A stretch of DNA of 64,000 nt from Rhizopus arrhizus (Eukaryota; Mucoromycota; Mucoromycetes; Mucorales; Rhizopodaceae). The stretch's first letter is position 1, and every line of letters begins with the position of its first letter. The notes beneath the pieces were generated by a model that did no database searches, was not told where the DNA came from, and saw nothing but the letters and a program-made list of their open reading frames with translations. Location of the stretch: the NCBI GenBank assembly GCA_024220505.1, contig JAKZZE010000008.1:992001-1056000 (forward strand), given 5' to 3'. The translations under genes were made by a program, and so were the position numbers. Positions 20,176 through 30,774 of the stretch are shown in pieces.

Positions 20176-21831
20176 CAGTGACCCGCAAAACTGTCCCAAT
20201 GTTTCGTAATTTTCTCTTCTAGGGCTTGTAGCACCATAGTTGTTAAGCTAATGTACACCTTATTGTATATCATTCGATAGCTAAAACCTTGTACTACCAA
20301 AAAATGCAAAACTAAAACAAATTAAAACAGCGCAGACGGAGATAGAGGGGATAGAAAACAAGCGGTGCATTGGGACAGTTTTGCGGCACTTTTGAAAAAA
20401 AAACAAAATGGTTTATTTATTTGACATTAATAGTCAGTCCAGCGTCCTTTATTCTTGATACATTGCTTTATACGCTTAGGCATTGTTTCTATGACTTTTT
20501 GGCACTCTTCCGGCTTCATTAAGTCGTACCAAACTTTAGTTACTCGTTCGTATAGTTCATTCATGCCTTTTGGTGCTGTTTCATAATCATTCAACCTTCT
20601 CTTTAACAATGACCACATATTTTCAATTGGGTTTAAGTCAGGGGACTGTGCTGGCCACTCTAGGATGTTGTAGGATTGCTGTTCAAGGTATTCTTTGACT
20701 AATTTGGACGTATGTTTAGGATCATTGTCGTGTTGGAAAATCACCTGATGTCTTTCTAGCCCTAGCTTATTAGTTCCATACTCAATCGTACGCTCCAGTT
20801 CATCCTCCAAAATCTCTTTGTACAGTGTTTTATCCATATTACCATTGATTTTGCACATCCCACCAACCCCAGCATAGGTAATGGCACTCTACAGCATGAT
20901 ATTGCCTCCACCGTGTTTAACGGTCATCTTGACGTGATGGGATTTCAGGCTTTTCCCTGATCGAATCCATGCCCAGGTGCGTCCATCCGAATTAAATCTG
21001 TTGATTTTTGTCTCGTCCGACCAAACAACGCGTTTCCAGTCATCTACTGTCCAGTCCTTGTGAGCCATACACCAAGAAAGCCTCTTGCGAATGTTTTTCG
21101 CACTATGCAAAGGCTTCTTCGGCTTCTCAATTGCACCAAGACCGGCCTTACGAAGGGTTCTGCACACGGTATCGACACTTACTTTTCTTTCAGTGTCTTT
21201 TTCTAGCTCCTTAGCCACCTTTGTTGCACTGGATATGCGGTTTTTGGTCACTTGGCGCACACAATAGCGATCATCAGTCGCATAGAGTACCTTGGTCCGA
21301 CCGTCTTTTGGCTTTCCAAGTCCAAAGCAATGGGATTTTTGGAGTCTCCCAACAGCACTCTTACTCAAGCCAGTAATCCTTTCAACTTCCTGAACCGACT
21401 TACCTTGTTTAAGCAGAGAAATTGCTTGAACAACTGTATTTTGAGAGACTTGTTTCATGTTGAGCTATAATGTGCGAGTAATAAATCAGTAGGAGCTTAA
21501 AACTTCAGCAGTGAGTAAAGTTCGACTTAGAGACGTACAATGCACATTTGTAAGCAGTTTGGTACATCTATACAACTTGTGGGTCGCTATTTCATCGTTT
21601 TTTGTTTTTTTTCAAAAGTGCCGCAAAACTGTCCCAATGCACCGCTTGTTTTCTATCCCCTCTGTCTCCATCCGCGCTGTTTTAATTTGTTTTTGCTTTA
21701 CATCGTTTGGTACTACAAGATTTTGGCTATCGAATGATATACAATAAGGTGTACATTAGCTTAACAACTATGGTGCTACAAGCCCTAGAAGAGAAAATTA
21801 CGAAACATTGGGACAGTTTTGCGGGTCACTG
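20176..21831 (-). mobile_element. F1: Tc1/mariner element in C pol
   Basis: 1656 bp with TA duplication (20174-20175, 21832-21833). The ends start CAGTGACCCGCAAAACTG and extend as inverted repeats for about 230 bp. Each arm also holds an inner, inverted copy of the motif (GCATTGGGACAGTTTTGCGG). The transposase lies on the minus strand and has one nonsense codon. Confidence 0.95.
20427..21458 (-). pseudogene. F1 Tc1/mariner transposase with one nonsense codon
   Basis: 344 codons from ATG 21458, broken only by TAG at 20886-20888 (codon 191), where relatives carry Trp (GGNIMVWSCI in G). N-terminal helix-turn-helix (GKSVQEVERITGLSKSAVGRL, two parts); then RNase H-fold DDE catalytic domain with WSDETKINRF, FQHDNDPKH and QSPDLNPIE, a DD34E pattern. 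A downstream reading frame (MCKINGNMD...) would yield the C-terminal half only. The enzyme cuts and joins element ends at TA. F2 carries exactly the same nonsense codon. Readthrough of TAG cannot be excluded but is not supported by anything seen. Confidence 0.9.
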
Positions 21832-21833
21832 TA

Positions 21834-23066
21834 GAAGATGAAAGATCAAGTTTAGATGAGTCAGATGATGAAGAAAATGATGAAGAAAATGATGAAAAAT
21901 CGTTACTAGTATTAGAGAATGATGGTCAGGAAGAAATCGTTATAAATCATTTGAAAGACACCTGCCATATCACAGCAGGAAGAAATGGATTGTATATTCC
22001 AGCAAACTCATCAAAAAAGCTAGTAATAGATAAAGCGAAAAACCAAAACAAAAATATCAAATATATTTTTGAAATCACCAATGCAAAACTGAAATACACA
22101 TATGGATGTTTTGATTCATCCTCAAATTTAATAGTGAATAGGAAGACAATAGAAATATACCTTTATAATCGTACAAGAGGACATATATTCCTTTATCCCT
22201 ATGAAGAAATTGGAATACTAGAGGAAATAGATTTACAAGAAGAGACAGATGTTAAGGCATATGATATCCGATTAAATCCAGAATTATTTGTGATGGAGTT
22301 AGAAGAACCTCCCAGTATAAATGAAAAAGAAAAGGAACTGTTGGAACCAGAATTATACACCAAGTTAGAAGTTGGAAATCTGGATAAAGCCGTCGAGAAG
22401 AAGTTAAGAATATTATTGAAAAAGTACTACAGTATATTCGATTGGAATAATGATACAATCGGAAACACATCAATAATTACACACAAAATCATTATTGATA
22501 AACATACTCAACCTATTAGTCATCGACCCTATCGACTGAGTCCCATTGAAGCTAAATACCTAGAACAAGAAATCGACAAATATTGCAAACTTGGTGTGAT
22601 ATCTCCTTCAAATAGTCCTTGGGCAGCCCCGGTTATCTTAGTGAAGAAAAAGAATGGCGAATATCGCATGGTTATTGATTATAGAAAGCTTAATGCTGTT
22701 ACCAAAAAAGACTCGTATCCTTTGCCTAGAATAGACGATCTCTTAGATACACTAAAAAAAGCATCAATATTCTCTGCCTTAGACATGCGAGCAGGTTTCC
22801 ACCAGGTACCTTTAGAAGAAGAAAGCAAAGAACTTACCGCTTTCACGACGAAATATGGTGTATATCATTACAATACTTTACCAATGGGATTGGTCAATTC
22901 ACCAGCAACGTTTCAAAGACTTATCGACTTATGCTTTCGGCCATTAATTAACAAATGTTTGGTCGCATATATAGATGACCTTAATATATATTCAAGAAAT
23001 AATGATGACCATTTACAACATCTTGAACAAGTTTTTAATTGCATCAAGATAGCAAATCTGAAATAA
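21834..23066 (+). CDS. Element C reverse transcriptase (ends at a premature stop)
   Basis: Continues protease-pol after F1. An acidic low-complexity stretch (SDDEENDEENDEKS) precedes the RT. RT signatures: YRMVIDYRKLNAVTKKDSYPLP, FSALDMRAGFHQVPL, YNTLPMGLVNSPATFQRL and the catalytic box YIDD (AYIDDLNIYS). It stops at TAA (23064-23066) within IANLK*NPDQC, where relatives have Leu (LKLNPDKC). The frame remains open after it until 23424, so this is a single nonsense change. With that stop the product lacks the RT thumb and everything after. Confidence 0.85.
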   Translation, partial: EDERSSLDESDDEENDEENDEKSLLVLENDGQEEIVINHLKDTCHITAGRNGLYIPANSSKKLVIDKAKNQNKNIKYIFEITNAKLKYTYGCFDSSSNLIVNRKTIEIYLYNRTRGHIFLYPYEEIGILEEIDLQEETDVKAYDIRLNPELFVMELEEPPSINEKEKELLEPELYTKLEVGNLDKAVEKKLRILLKKYYSIFDWNNDTIGNTSIITHKIIIDKHTQPISHRPYRLSPIEAKYLEQEIDKYCKLGVISPSNSPWAAPVILVKKKNGEYRMVIDYRKLNAVTKKDSYPLPRIDDLLDTLKKASIFSALDMRAGFHQVPLEEESKELTAFTTKYGVYHYNTLPMGLVNSPATFQRLIDLCFRPLINKCLVAYIDDLNIYSRNNDDHLQHLEQVFNCIKIANLK

Positions 23067-23503
23067 AACCCTGACCAGTGTTTTTTCTTTAAGAACCATC
23101 TCAAATTCCTTGGATATATCATTACAAAAGAAGGAATTCAGACAGATCCCAGCAAAATACAGAAAATTATAGATTATCCTATTCCACAGACTGTGACTCA
23201 AATCCGTGGATTCCTCGGGTTAGCCTCTTATTACAGAAGATTTATAAAGAATTTTGCTGCAATAGCACGACCGCTACATGACCAAACAAAGACCTCAAAG
23301 AAAACACCATGGACAGATAAGACGACACAATCTTTTTTGACACTCAAAAGATTACTTACAACAGCACCAGTATTATCTAGACCAGATTTTAGTAAACCAT
23401 TCATTTTAGTAAACCATTCATTTTAGTAACAGACGCATCGAAATTAGGCTTAGGATGTATTCTTACACAGTTGGATGTAGACGGAAGAGAACATCCAGTT
23501 ATA
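23067..23503 (+). pseudogene. Element C RT thumb and start of RNase H, frameshifted
   Basis: NPDQCFFFKNHLKFLGYIIT and IRGFLGLASYYRRFIKNFAAIARPL are the usual RT-RNase H connection. At 23391-23424 a 17-bp direct duplication (AGTAAACCATTCATTTT twice) shifts the frame. After it VTDASKLGLGCILTQ (RNase H active-site Asp) reads in another frame until mariner G cuts in at 23504. Integrase is absent. Confidence 0.85.
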
Positions 23504-25148
23504 CAGTTGCCGTCAAAACTGGTCGCATGTTTTCATATTTTGCCTATACACGTTGCGGTCTACTTCATTTCTTAGTTTATAGCAATGTAGTATACACCAT
23601 TCGAAAGAGCAAACTCTGGGTAGCTCAGTGGTAGTACAAATATTGCAGTAGAGCCAGTGTATCGGTAATCACTGGCCCTCAAAGTCCGACGGTACATGCG
23701 ACCAGTTTTGACGGCGTTTATAAGTAAACGTTTTGATACACTTTATTTAAAAAAATCAATACTTAGTCCAGCGACCTTTTGCTTTAATAACTGCAGCACA
23801 TCTTTTCGGCATACTTTCGATGTATTTTTGGCATTCCTCTTTAGAAATGGCATACCAGGTCTGACCTATACGCTCTCATAGCTCATGCATACTACTTGGT
23901 GGTGCCTCATAGCTATGAAATAGCTCTCTCTTTAAATGTGCCCACATATGCTCTATAGGATTTAGGTCTGGGGACTGAGGAGGCCGTTCCAATGCTTCGA
24001 ATGGCTGCTGGTCAATCCATTCTTTCACTACCTTCGATGTATGCTTGGGATCATTATCCTGCTGAAACACTATTTTGGAAGAATCCAAGCCATAACTCTC
24101 CATTGTCTTCAGTAAGTCATCTTTTAAGACCTCAAGATAGGCCTCGCTATTCATACGATGACCTACATCAACTATCCACCCAACGCCTTCCCATGTAATG
24201 CAGCTCCAGACCATAATATTGCCACCCCCATGCTTGACGGTTTGCTGTACATGTCGCGAGTTCAACTCCTCATGGGGTAGTTTCCATGTATAAGCCTTTC
24301 CGTCGGATCCAAAACGATTTATTTTGGTCTCATCTGAGAATATGACCCGTTTCCAGTCGTCCACAGTCCAATGTTGGTGCGATTTAGCCCATTGAAGGCG
24401 TTTCATGATGTTTTGCGTTCGTAGCAATGGTTTTTGTGGCTTGACAAATGCTATAAAGCCAGCTTTTTTAAGGACGCGGCGTACGGTACTGTCACTTACA
24501 AACATCCCAAATTCTTCTTTTAGAGCTTTTTGGATCTCTACAGCATTATTTTTTCTTCCCAAGGTGACTAATCTCCGGATGTAGCTTACCATGCGTTGAC
24601 TAATTAGAGATGGACGACCACCTTCATCAACATTTCCACTCATCTTCAGAGATGAGCGGTACTTCTGAACAGTAGTACGACTAACACCAACTTGTTTTGC
24701 TATTTTGCTGTTTGACTTCTTGGATCTTAGCAATGAGGAAATGCTATTTACTTTGTCAGTTGAAATTGCGCGCATGTCGAATCTGCAATGGTGCAATTTC
24801 TTAATGGGGTGTCGCAATGTAGCAAAAAAACACTTACATGTAAACAATATTATTATAATAGAAGAAAGAGAAGAAAAAAATATAAAAATTTACAATTAAG
24901 TCACATTTTTGTGACTATATTATGTCACTTATAAACGCCGTCAAAACTGGTCGCATGTACCGTCGGACTTTGAGGGCCAGTGATTACCGATACACTGGCT
25001 CTACTGCAATATTTGTACTACCACTGAGCTACCCAGAGTTTGCTCTTTCGAATGGTGTATACTACATTGCTATAAACTAAGAAATGAAGTAGACCGCAAC
25101 GTGTATAGGCAAAATATGAAAACATGCGACCAGTTTTGACGGCCACTG
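23504..25148 (-). mobile_element. G: Tc1/mariner at the junction of two gypsy copies
   Basis: 1645 bp, TA on both sides (23502-23503, 25149-25150). Inverted repeats of about 225 bp start CAGTTGCCGTCAAAACTG on the left and CAGTGGCCGTCAAAACTG on the right. Each arm has an inner inverted copy of the outer motif (CATGCGACCAGTTTTGACGG). Left flank: RNase H of C on plus; right flank: Gag fragment H on minus. Confidence 0.92.
23756..24775 (-). pseudogene. G Tc1/mariner transposase, one nonsense codon near the C-terminus
   Basis: 340 codons from ATG 24775 (MRAISTDKVNSISSLLRSKK; an upstream in-frame ATG at 24847 lies in a less typical context). N-terminal helix-turn-helix (NSKIAKQVGVSRTTVQKYRS). Catalytic domain with FSDETKINRFGSDG, FQQDNDPKHTS and QSPDLNPIEHMW (DD34E). 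TGA at 23876-23878 (codon 300) replaces the Trp of the LWERI-type motif; reading resumes ERIGQTWYAISKEECQKYIE to a stop at 23756. The catalytic core is complete, but the last 40 residues are lost, so activity is doubtful. Confidence 0.88.
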
Positions 25149-25614
25149 TATCAAAGCATTATTAATGTTTCGAGGTATGAAGGGGTGGTCGACCATGGCA
25201 ATCTTACGAGGTCTATTTGCGTTCCACCATCCTTCAGAATGTGTGAGCCAGTCTTTAAAGTTCTTGGAGCTGCTTTGTATGCGGAAATTTTTTATTTCGT
25301 TTAGTAATCCAGCACGGAATCTGCTTTCTATCAATGCTTCATTATCAATATTGGCCAAATCAGCTGCTTCTCTTAATCTTGCAAGAAATATTTGTGGATG
25401 CTCTTGTTCTCCTTGGAACATATCATTAAATTCCATTTCATAGCTTTGTATTAGTTCCGGGGTGATATAATGATTCTTGAGTGCCTCTATTGCTTGGTCA
25501 TACTTGATCTCTGGCTGTTCTTTTAAAATAACACGTTCAAAGTAGACTTTGGCAGCACGTCTTAGTTGTGATTTGAGAATGGCTATTTTTCTTGATTCTC
25601 CCTGCGTATTGTTA
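25149..25614 (-). pseudogene. Gag fragment H (gypsy, relative of C), truncated both sides
   Basis: About 155 codons matching C Gag residues from roughly 55 to 205 (SQLRRAAKVYFERVILKEQP, EFNDMFQGEQEHPQIFLARL, EGWWNANRPRKIAMVD). It is cut at its N-terminal side by mariner I and at its C-terminal side by mariner G. The expected sequences beyond those insertions are missing: Gag N-terminus does not follow I, and pol of this copy does not follow G. It is therefore a rearranged leftover. Confidence 0.85.
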
Positions 25615-27253
25615 CAGTGGGTCAAAAAACTGATGCAAGGAATCCATTTTTCTCAGTTTTTGTAGCGTACATCCTGCCACAGTGGTACAAACTGCCTCTG
25701 TTCCTACATAGTAGATTTCCTACATGTCTTGAAAAATCCGAAAGAGTTTAAGCCCTATTGGATAAGTATTGAAGGAAGTATGAGACGCGCAATTTGAAAA
25801 TTTGAAAAAACGAAAATTTGAACGAAATGGGTTTATTTATTAATATTTAGTTGGTCCTCCTTTTTTATTAATAACCTCTTGAATTCTTGCCGGCATGCTA
25901 TCGATATACCTTTGGCAAAGTTCTTTATCAAATTCATTCCATGCTTTTTCTACTCGTTCCCAAAGCTCATCCGTATTCTTTGCTCTACGTTCGTAACAGC
26001 TGAGCTTTAACTTCAGTTGATGCCATACATGTTCTATTGGATTTAAGTCCGGACTCTGAGCTGGCCAATCGCTAATATAGCGCACTTGATGATTATCTAA
26101 CCAGGCTATTGTGGATTTTGCCTTGTGCTTTGGATCATTATCATGCTGAAAGTAAATGTTGGACCAGTTGAAATTGTAGTACTCCATAGTATCACGAAGT
26201 GTAGTGTCTAATATATGCGGATAAACATCCGCGTTCATGTTCCCATCGTAAATTTGACAAGCATATCCTGGTCCTTCAGATGTTATGCAGCCCCACATCA
26301 TCAACTTGCCGCCTCCATGCTTGACTGTAAACTCTAGATGATGCGGTTGAAGAGGATCACTTGGTCTTTTCCAATAATACTTACAACCATCAGAGCCCCA
26401 TACGTTGATCTTGGTTTCATCAGAAAAGACGACTTTCCGCCATTCTTCCACTGTCCAATCCTGGTGCTTCTTGGCCCATTCTAATCGATGCTGCATATGA
26501 GCTTTTGTCAGAAACGGCTTCTTTTTTTTTATTGAAGAATGGAACTCCATTGATTTCAGGACGTTAATTGCTGACTGGTATGAGATAGCATAGCCAAGTT
26601 GAACCAGCTCCCGGTGTACCTCTTTGGCAGTCTTTAGAACCCCTTCAATGACTTTTCTTTTGATTAGCCGTTTCGTCACTTTGGAGACTAATGTAGGTCT
26701 ACCAGCTGAGCCCATTGTCCTATTCGAAAACAGCCGCCTAGAGTATCTACTAACAGTTGATTGATGTACTCCAACCTCCTTAGCAATATCGTACGTTGAT
26801 GTGGATCCAGTTAATGCTTGCTTGAGATCGTTTACTTTTTCTTCTGGCAGTCGTTTAGGCATGCGATTGGTAATAAGGTCAAAAAGAGAAATAAGTTAAA
26901 TAAGACAATTTAAAATTTAAAATAAAGGAATTTTAAGCGCTTTTATATACTGGCAACATTCTAATAATGTCCAGAATGTGAAAAATTATGATAACAACCG
27001 GTTGGGTCGTATTAAAATTCGTCATTGCAAACATATGTAAACAAGTAAAAAATGCCGGATGTTTATAATATTCCCTTTAACAATATCAAATTCCACCAAT
27101 AACTATTGTCCATATCAGATAATCGACGAATAAATGCCCCTTCTAGTGAGGTACAAACAATCAATGTTTGAGATAGTTTCATGCAGTATCCATAGACAAC
27201 CAGCTGTAAAACCGGTATTTTGCAATTCCTTGCATCAGTTTTTTGACCCACTG
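25615..27253 (-). mobile_element. I: Tc1/mariner, intact transposase
   Basis: 1639 bp, TA duplications at 25613-25614 and 27254-27255, short inverted repeats of about 29 bp starting CAGTGGGTCAAAAAACTG. The arms differ beyond that, unlike the long-armed F, G and K. Confidence 0.94.
25840..26862 (-). CDS. I Tc1/mariner transposase, full length
   Basis: 340 residues without a stop. N-terminal helix-turn-helix (STYDIAKEVGVHQSTVSRYS), a second HTH-like region with the GSAGRPTLVS hook, and the DDE catalytic domain with VVFSDETKINVWGSDG, YFQHDNDPKHKAKS and AQSPDLNPIEHVW (DD34E spacing). C-terminus QRYIDSMPARIQEVINKKG is the family's common tail. All catalytic acidic residues are present, so the enzyme may be functional and could act on I copies elsewhere. 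No intron is needed. Confidence 0.95.
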   Translation of the reverse strand: MPKRLPEEKVNDLKQALTGSTSTYDIAKEVGVHQSTVSRYSRRLFSNRTMGSAGRPTLVSKVTKRLIKRKVIEGVLKTAKEVHRELVQLGYAISYQSAINVLKSMEFHSSIKKKKPFLTKAHMQHRLEWAKKHQDWTVEEWRKVVFSDETKINVWGSDGCKYYWKRPSDPLQPHHLEFTVKHGGGKLMMWGCITSEGPGYACQIYDGNMNADVYPHILDTTLRDTMEYYNFNWSNIYFQHDNDPKHKAKSTIAWLDNHQVRYISDWPAQSPDLNPIEHVWHQLKLKLSCYERRAKNTDELWERVEKAWNEFDKELCQRYIDSMPARIQEVINKKGGPTKY

Positions 27254-27255
27254 TA

Positions 27256-27837
27256 GATAAAATAAAAAGAAAAACAAAAGAGATTTACTTTATATGATAT
27301 TTATTAAAATAATCAAAAAGTAAAGTAAATAAGTGAAGTAAAACAAAAGTTAAAAGTGAAGTAAGTCAAGAGTAAGTATAAGAAATATTGAAGTTATTTA
27401 TATGTTTTTGGCTTTTCTGATTATATGCTGTTTTTGATGATTTTGTGGATATTCTGTATTTTTTTGTATTTTTCTGGATTTATCATTATTCATACGTATT
27501 TGTTTGTATTTTCCTGAATTTGAATTAGTTGGAGAGAGAAAAGTCAAATGCTGCAAACGTTTGCTGCATTGTGTTGTAATTTTTCTTGTGATAGGTATTG
27601 TTTCGTTTAAATGGCCTTAAGAGTTTAGAAATAATTTGACTTTTCTTTGAAGTGTAAAAGAATTTGAGATCAAAAGCTTGTGTTTATGTTGATAAATTTG
27701 GTTTGCTTGTAGTAAGTGACCACCAGATCTTGTACTGTAGATCAAACAGTAAAAATTAATAAAGAGTTTTCTTGATAAGAGAATATAAAATTGATACGAT
27801 GAAGATAATTTGACTTCAAAGGACTTGACTTGATGTA
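27256..27837 (-). repeat. Gypsy LTR pieces (two tandem copies), left of J1
   Basis: No gene. In minus orientation it holds the start half of one LTR (27256-27585; AAGAGATTTACTTTATATG resembles 37204 onward) and the end half of another (27588-27837; GTGACCACCAGATCTTGT at 27717 and GGACTTGACTTGATG at 27821). The second continues after J1. The junction lies near TGTGATAGGTATTG at 27588. Confidence 0.6.
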
Positions 27838-29467
27838 CAGTAGCGGACAAAACTGGTGCACAAAACTTTTTTTCAGCTTTTAACTACCATTACCTGCTCA
27901 TGGTAATTGCAATAGTCATGAAACTGTACTAGAAGGAGGATATACTAGTCATTGTAATTTATGTATGTTCTAAGCATGACATTGTTAAAACTGAGCGATA
28001 AGCGTGTTTTAAATTTATAAAATTTTATATTTTCTAAAAACCGCAAAAGTGGCTAAGACCTTAGAATTTATATAATCATCTCATCTCTTGATATCGTCGG
28101 ATGTTCTTCTTTGCATATGCTAATAATATGCGTGTATATCATTTTCAATAAAAGAACCCGGCTCTTTAACTATTCTTTTCCAAAGATCATCGACCCTTTT
28201 TGATCTAGTGTCGTATCATCATACCTTTGCCATCAATTGCCACCTGGCATGCTTAAGCGGACTTAGGCCGGGATTAGTGGCGGCTAAACTTGTAGCACAG
28301 AAGCGCTGTTATCAAATATTGAGTTTGTGACATGCGTTGACTTGTGCCTTGTGTCATTGTCATACTGAAACGAGAGATTACGACGTTTTAGACTACTATA
28401 CGCTAGGCTTTTGTGGTATGAAGTAAGCGAAATATATGTGTATATTTATGAGTTCATTATACCATCGTATACCTGACACACATATTCTGGTCCTCAATAT
28501 CTAATACAGCCTTAAAACATAACAGAGCAGCCAGCATGCTTCATTGTTTGATCACCGTGAAAAAATCGCTAAGGTTGCTCGACTTGCTTTCAATATTAGT
28601 GTATACTGTCTGCATCCATAATGTTCATATTTGTTTCATTGCTAAAGATAGAAGACTTCCAGCCCTCTATAGTATACAATGGCTTGTCGTGATACCACAT
28701 TCATCGCTTTTTCCGACTTATACAGCTGATGAAATTCTTCGATTCCTTACTTCCAGACTCAAAATCTAGCTTCCTACTGTGCCTTTAGGCTGACAGTCTG
28801 CTAACACTGTATCTTAAGGTCCTCAAAATGTGCTGAGCATCAGGAACTGTGTGTAGCGGACCTTGTCCAAGCTCTAGGTTGATGACTGAACTAATAACTT
28901 TTCAGGCTAATAGCGGAATACCTTCATGATCACAAGACATTAAGTTTCTTTCTTCCCTCTTTCTCCTGTTGATTGTCCATTTAGAGATTCTTGTTACTCT
29001 AGGAATATCTGTTGTCGTACGAACTAAGTGTATTCGAGATCTCAGAGTTTCATTTTTACAGTTGCTTATTTTCTTAAACATATAAGGCTAGTACTTTGTT
29101 ATAGTGAATAGGGTAAAAACAAAAGGGGGGGCTCAATGGGAAATACAAAATAAGTACAGTTTTATATATTTTTTAAGAGCTACTAGAATTTACTAATCTG
29201 CTGTGAAATCTGAAAGCAAACGGGAGAGATACGGGGAAAATTGAAAGAAGGCTAGACAAGCACTACATTTTTGGCGAAAATTGAAATATGCAAAAAATCA
29301 CTAAAAATGACCTTATGCCTGGGGGATGTCCGGCACAGTTCCGGTTTACATAACATAATGTATATTTTGGACTGTCTTTCAGATGGTATATGCCACAAAA
29401 GTCGCAGACATATGGCGGAGATACAATGTTAATTTTAAGTTTTGTGCACCAGTTTTGTCCGCTACTG
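27838..29467. mobile_element. J1: dead Tc1/mariner
   Basis: 1630 bp, TA at 27836-27837 and 29468-29469, inverted repeats of about 30 bp starting CAGTAGCGGACAAAACTG. The minus strand retains a decayed transposase: WYHDKPLYTIEGWKSSIFSN, then ETNMN near 28610-28690 matches W-T-x-x-x-W-K...FSDETKIN, with Asn in place of the first catalytic Asp. Frames are otherwise broken. J2 is the same length and nearly identical. Confidence 0.9.
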
Positions 29468-30204
29468 TATATGTAAGGGATCAGAAAGATTTTAAATGTA
29501 GATCCTTGAAGATATTCTTTTTATTTATGTTAAAGTAAAATATGTCAAAAGTAAGTAAAAAGTAAGTTATATCAAAAGTAAGTATATATCAGAAGTAAGT
29601 AAGTCTTTCAAAAGTGAAAAGATAAAGGGATATTTATAGGGTTATGATTTTTTTGTGTTTTTCTATTTTTGAACTTTTTTTTGTTTATCTTCAGGGACTG
29701 ATGTCCCTCCTAGGACTGAGGTCCCTCCTACGACTGAGTCCCTTCTTCCGCAAAAGCTACACCAACTGCGTCACAGTGTTACAATGTTATTATTGAAGAT
29801 ACTGCGGTTATACTGCGGTTCTACTGCGGTTGATATTTTACAATTGAAAGGCCAAAGGAATAATCGTGTTACATACCAAAAGTGGAGCAAAAGGTATTGT
29901 TATTTTATTGGTTGGCTTGTATTAAGTGAATTAATTTGAGTTAAGTTTGCTTGTAAAGCTTGATTGTAAGGTTAAGATAGCCTTGTAAGTTGTTGTTTTA
30001 TATAGAATTTAAGCAGATGCTTGTTAAGTAGTGACCATCAGATCTTATTTGTAAGATCAATACGATGTTTCTTGATAAAAGTTAAAGTAGAGTAAAAAGT
30101 TTAAGTGAACAGGGACTTTCTTGTTAAAGTTTGTTAATTATTGAGTAAAAATATATGATTTATTTAAACTGACTAACAATTTCTTCACAAAAAGATGGTA
30201 TATA
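29468..30204 (-). repeat. Gypsy LTR pieces between J1 and F2
   Basis: No gene. It completes the LTR broken by J1 and starts another one (GTAGTGACCATCAGATCT near 30029), which is then broken by F2. Internal short repeats: three copies of an 18-bp unit GGACTGAKGTCCCTCCTA (29695-29745) and three of ACTGCGGTT (29809-29832). Confidence 0.55.
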
Positions 30205-30579
30205 CAGTGACCCGCAAAACTGTCCCAATGTTTCGTAATTTTCTCTTCTAGGGCTTGTATCACCATAGTTGTTAAGCTAATGTACACCTTATTGTATATC
30301 ATTCGATAGCTAAAACCTTGTACTACCAAAAAATGCAAAACTAAAACAAATTAAAACAGCGCAGACGGAGATAGAGGGGATAGAAAACAAGCGGTGCATT
30401 GGGACAGTTTTGCGGCACTTTTGAAAAAAAAAACAAAAAACGATGAAATAGCGACCCACAAGTTGTATATATGTACCAAACTGCTTACAAATGTGCATTG
30501 TACGTCTCTAAGTCGAACTTTACTCACTGCTGAAGTTTTAAACTCCTACTGCTTTATTACTCGCACATTATATCTCAAC

Positions 30580-30774
30580 ATGAAACAAGTCTCTCAAGAT
30601 ACCGTTGTTCAAGCAATTTCTTTACTTCAACAAGGTAAGTCGGTTCGGGAAGTGGAAAGGGTTACTGGTTTAAGTAAGAGTACTGTTGGGAGACTCCGAA
30701 AAACCCATTGCTTTGGACTTGGAAAGCCAAAAGGCGGTCGACCCAAGTTATTATCTGCGGCTGATGAACGCTAT
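30580..30774 (+). pseudogene. F2 transposase, N-terminal part, split by D2
   Basis: 65 codons from ATG 30580 with the helix-turn-helix (GKSVREVERVTGLSKSTVGRL). It differs from F1 at about a dozen of 65 residues. D2 enters after the Tyr codon TAT at 30772-30774, and the frame continues at 34715. Confidence 0.88.

Larger units (their letters stand above)
13343..23503 (+). mobile_element. Ty3/gypsy element C, truncated, carrying D1 and F1
   Basis: 5' LTR, primer site, gag, a middle frame, protease, RT and the start of RNase H are present in order on the plus strand. Integrase and 3' LTR are missing: at 23504 the sequence passes into mariner G and beyond it lies a different gypsy copy on the other strand. 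Two DNA transposons interrupt it: D1 in gag with ATT duplication, and F1 in pol with TA duplication. Removing each on paper restores the local frame, so both arrived when C was still largely intact. Confidence 0.8.

Noticed and set aside
23630..23690. tRNA gene in the G arm
   Set aside because: Good A-box but no cloverleaf, no anticodon stem and no B-box; kept only as a low-level finding.
28536..28769. 77-codon frame, also at 50838-51071
   Set aside because: Identical because J1 and J2 are copies; it reads antisense to the decayed transposase and has no recognisable features.
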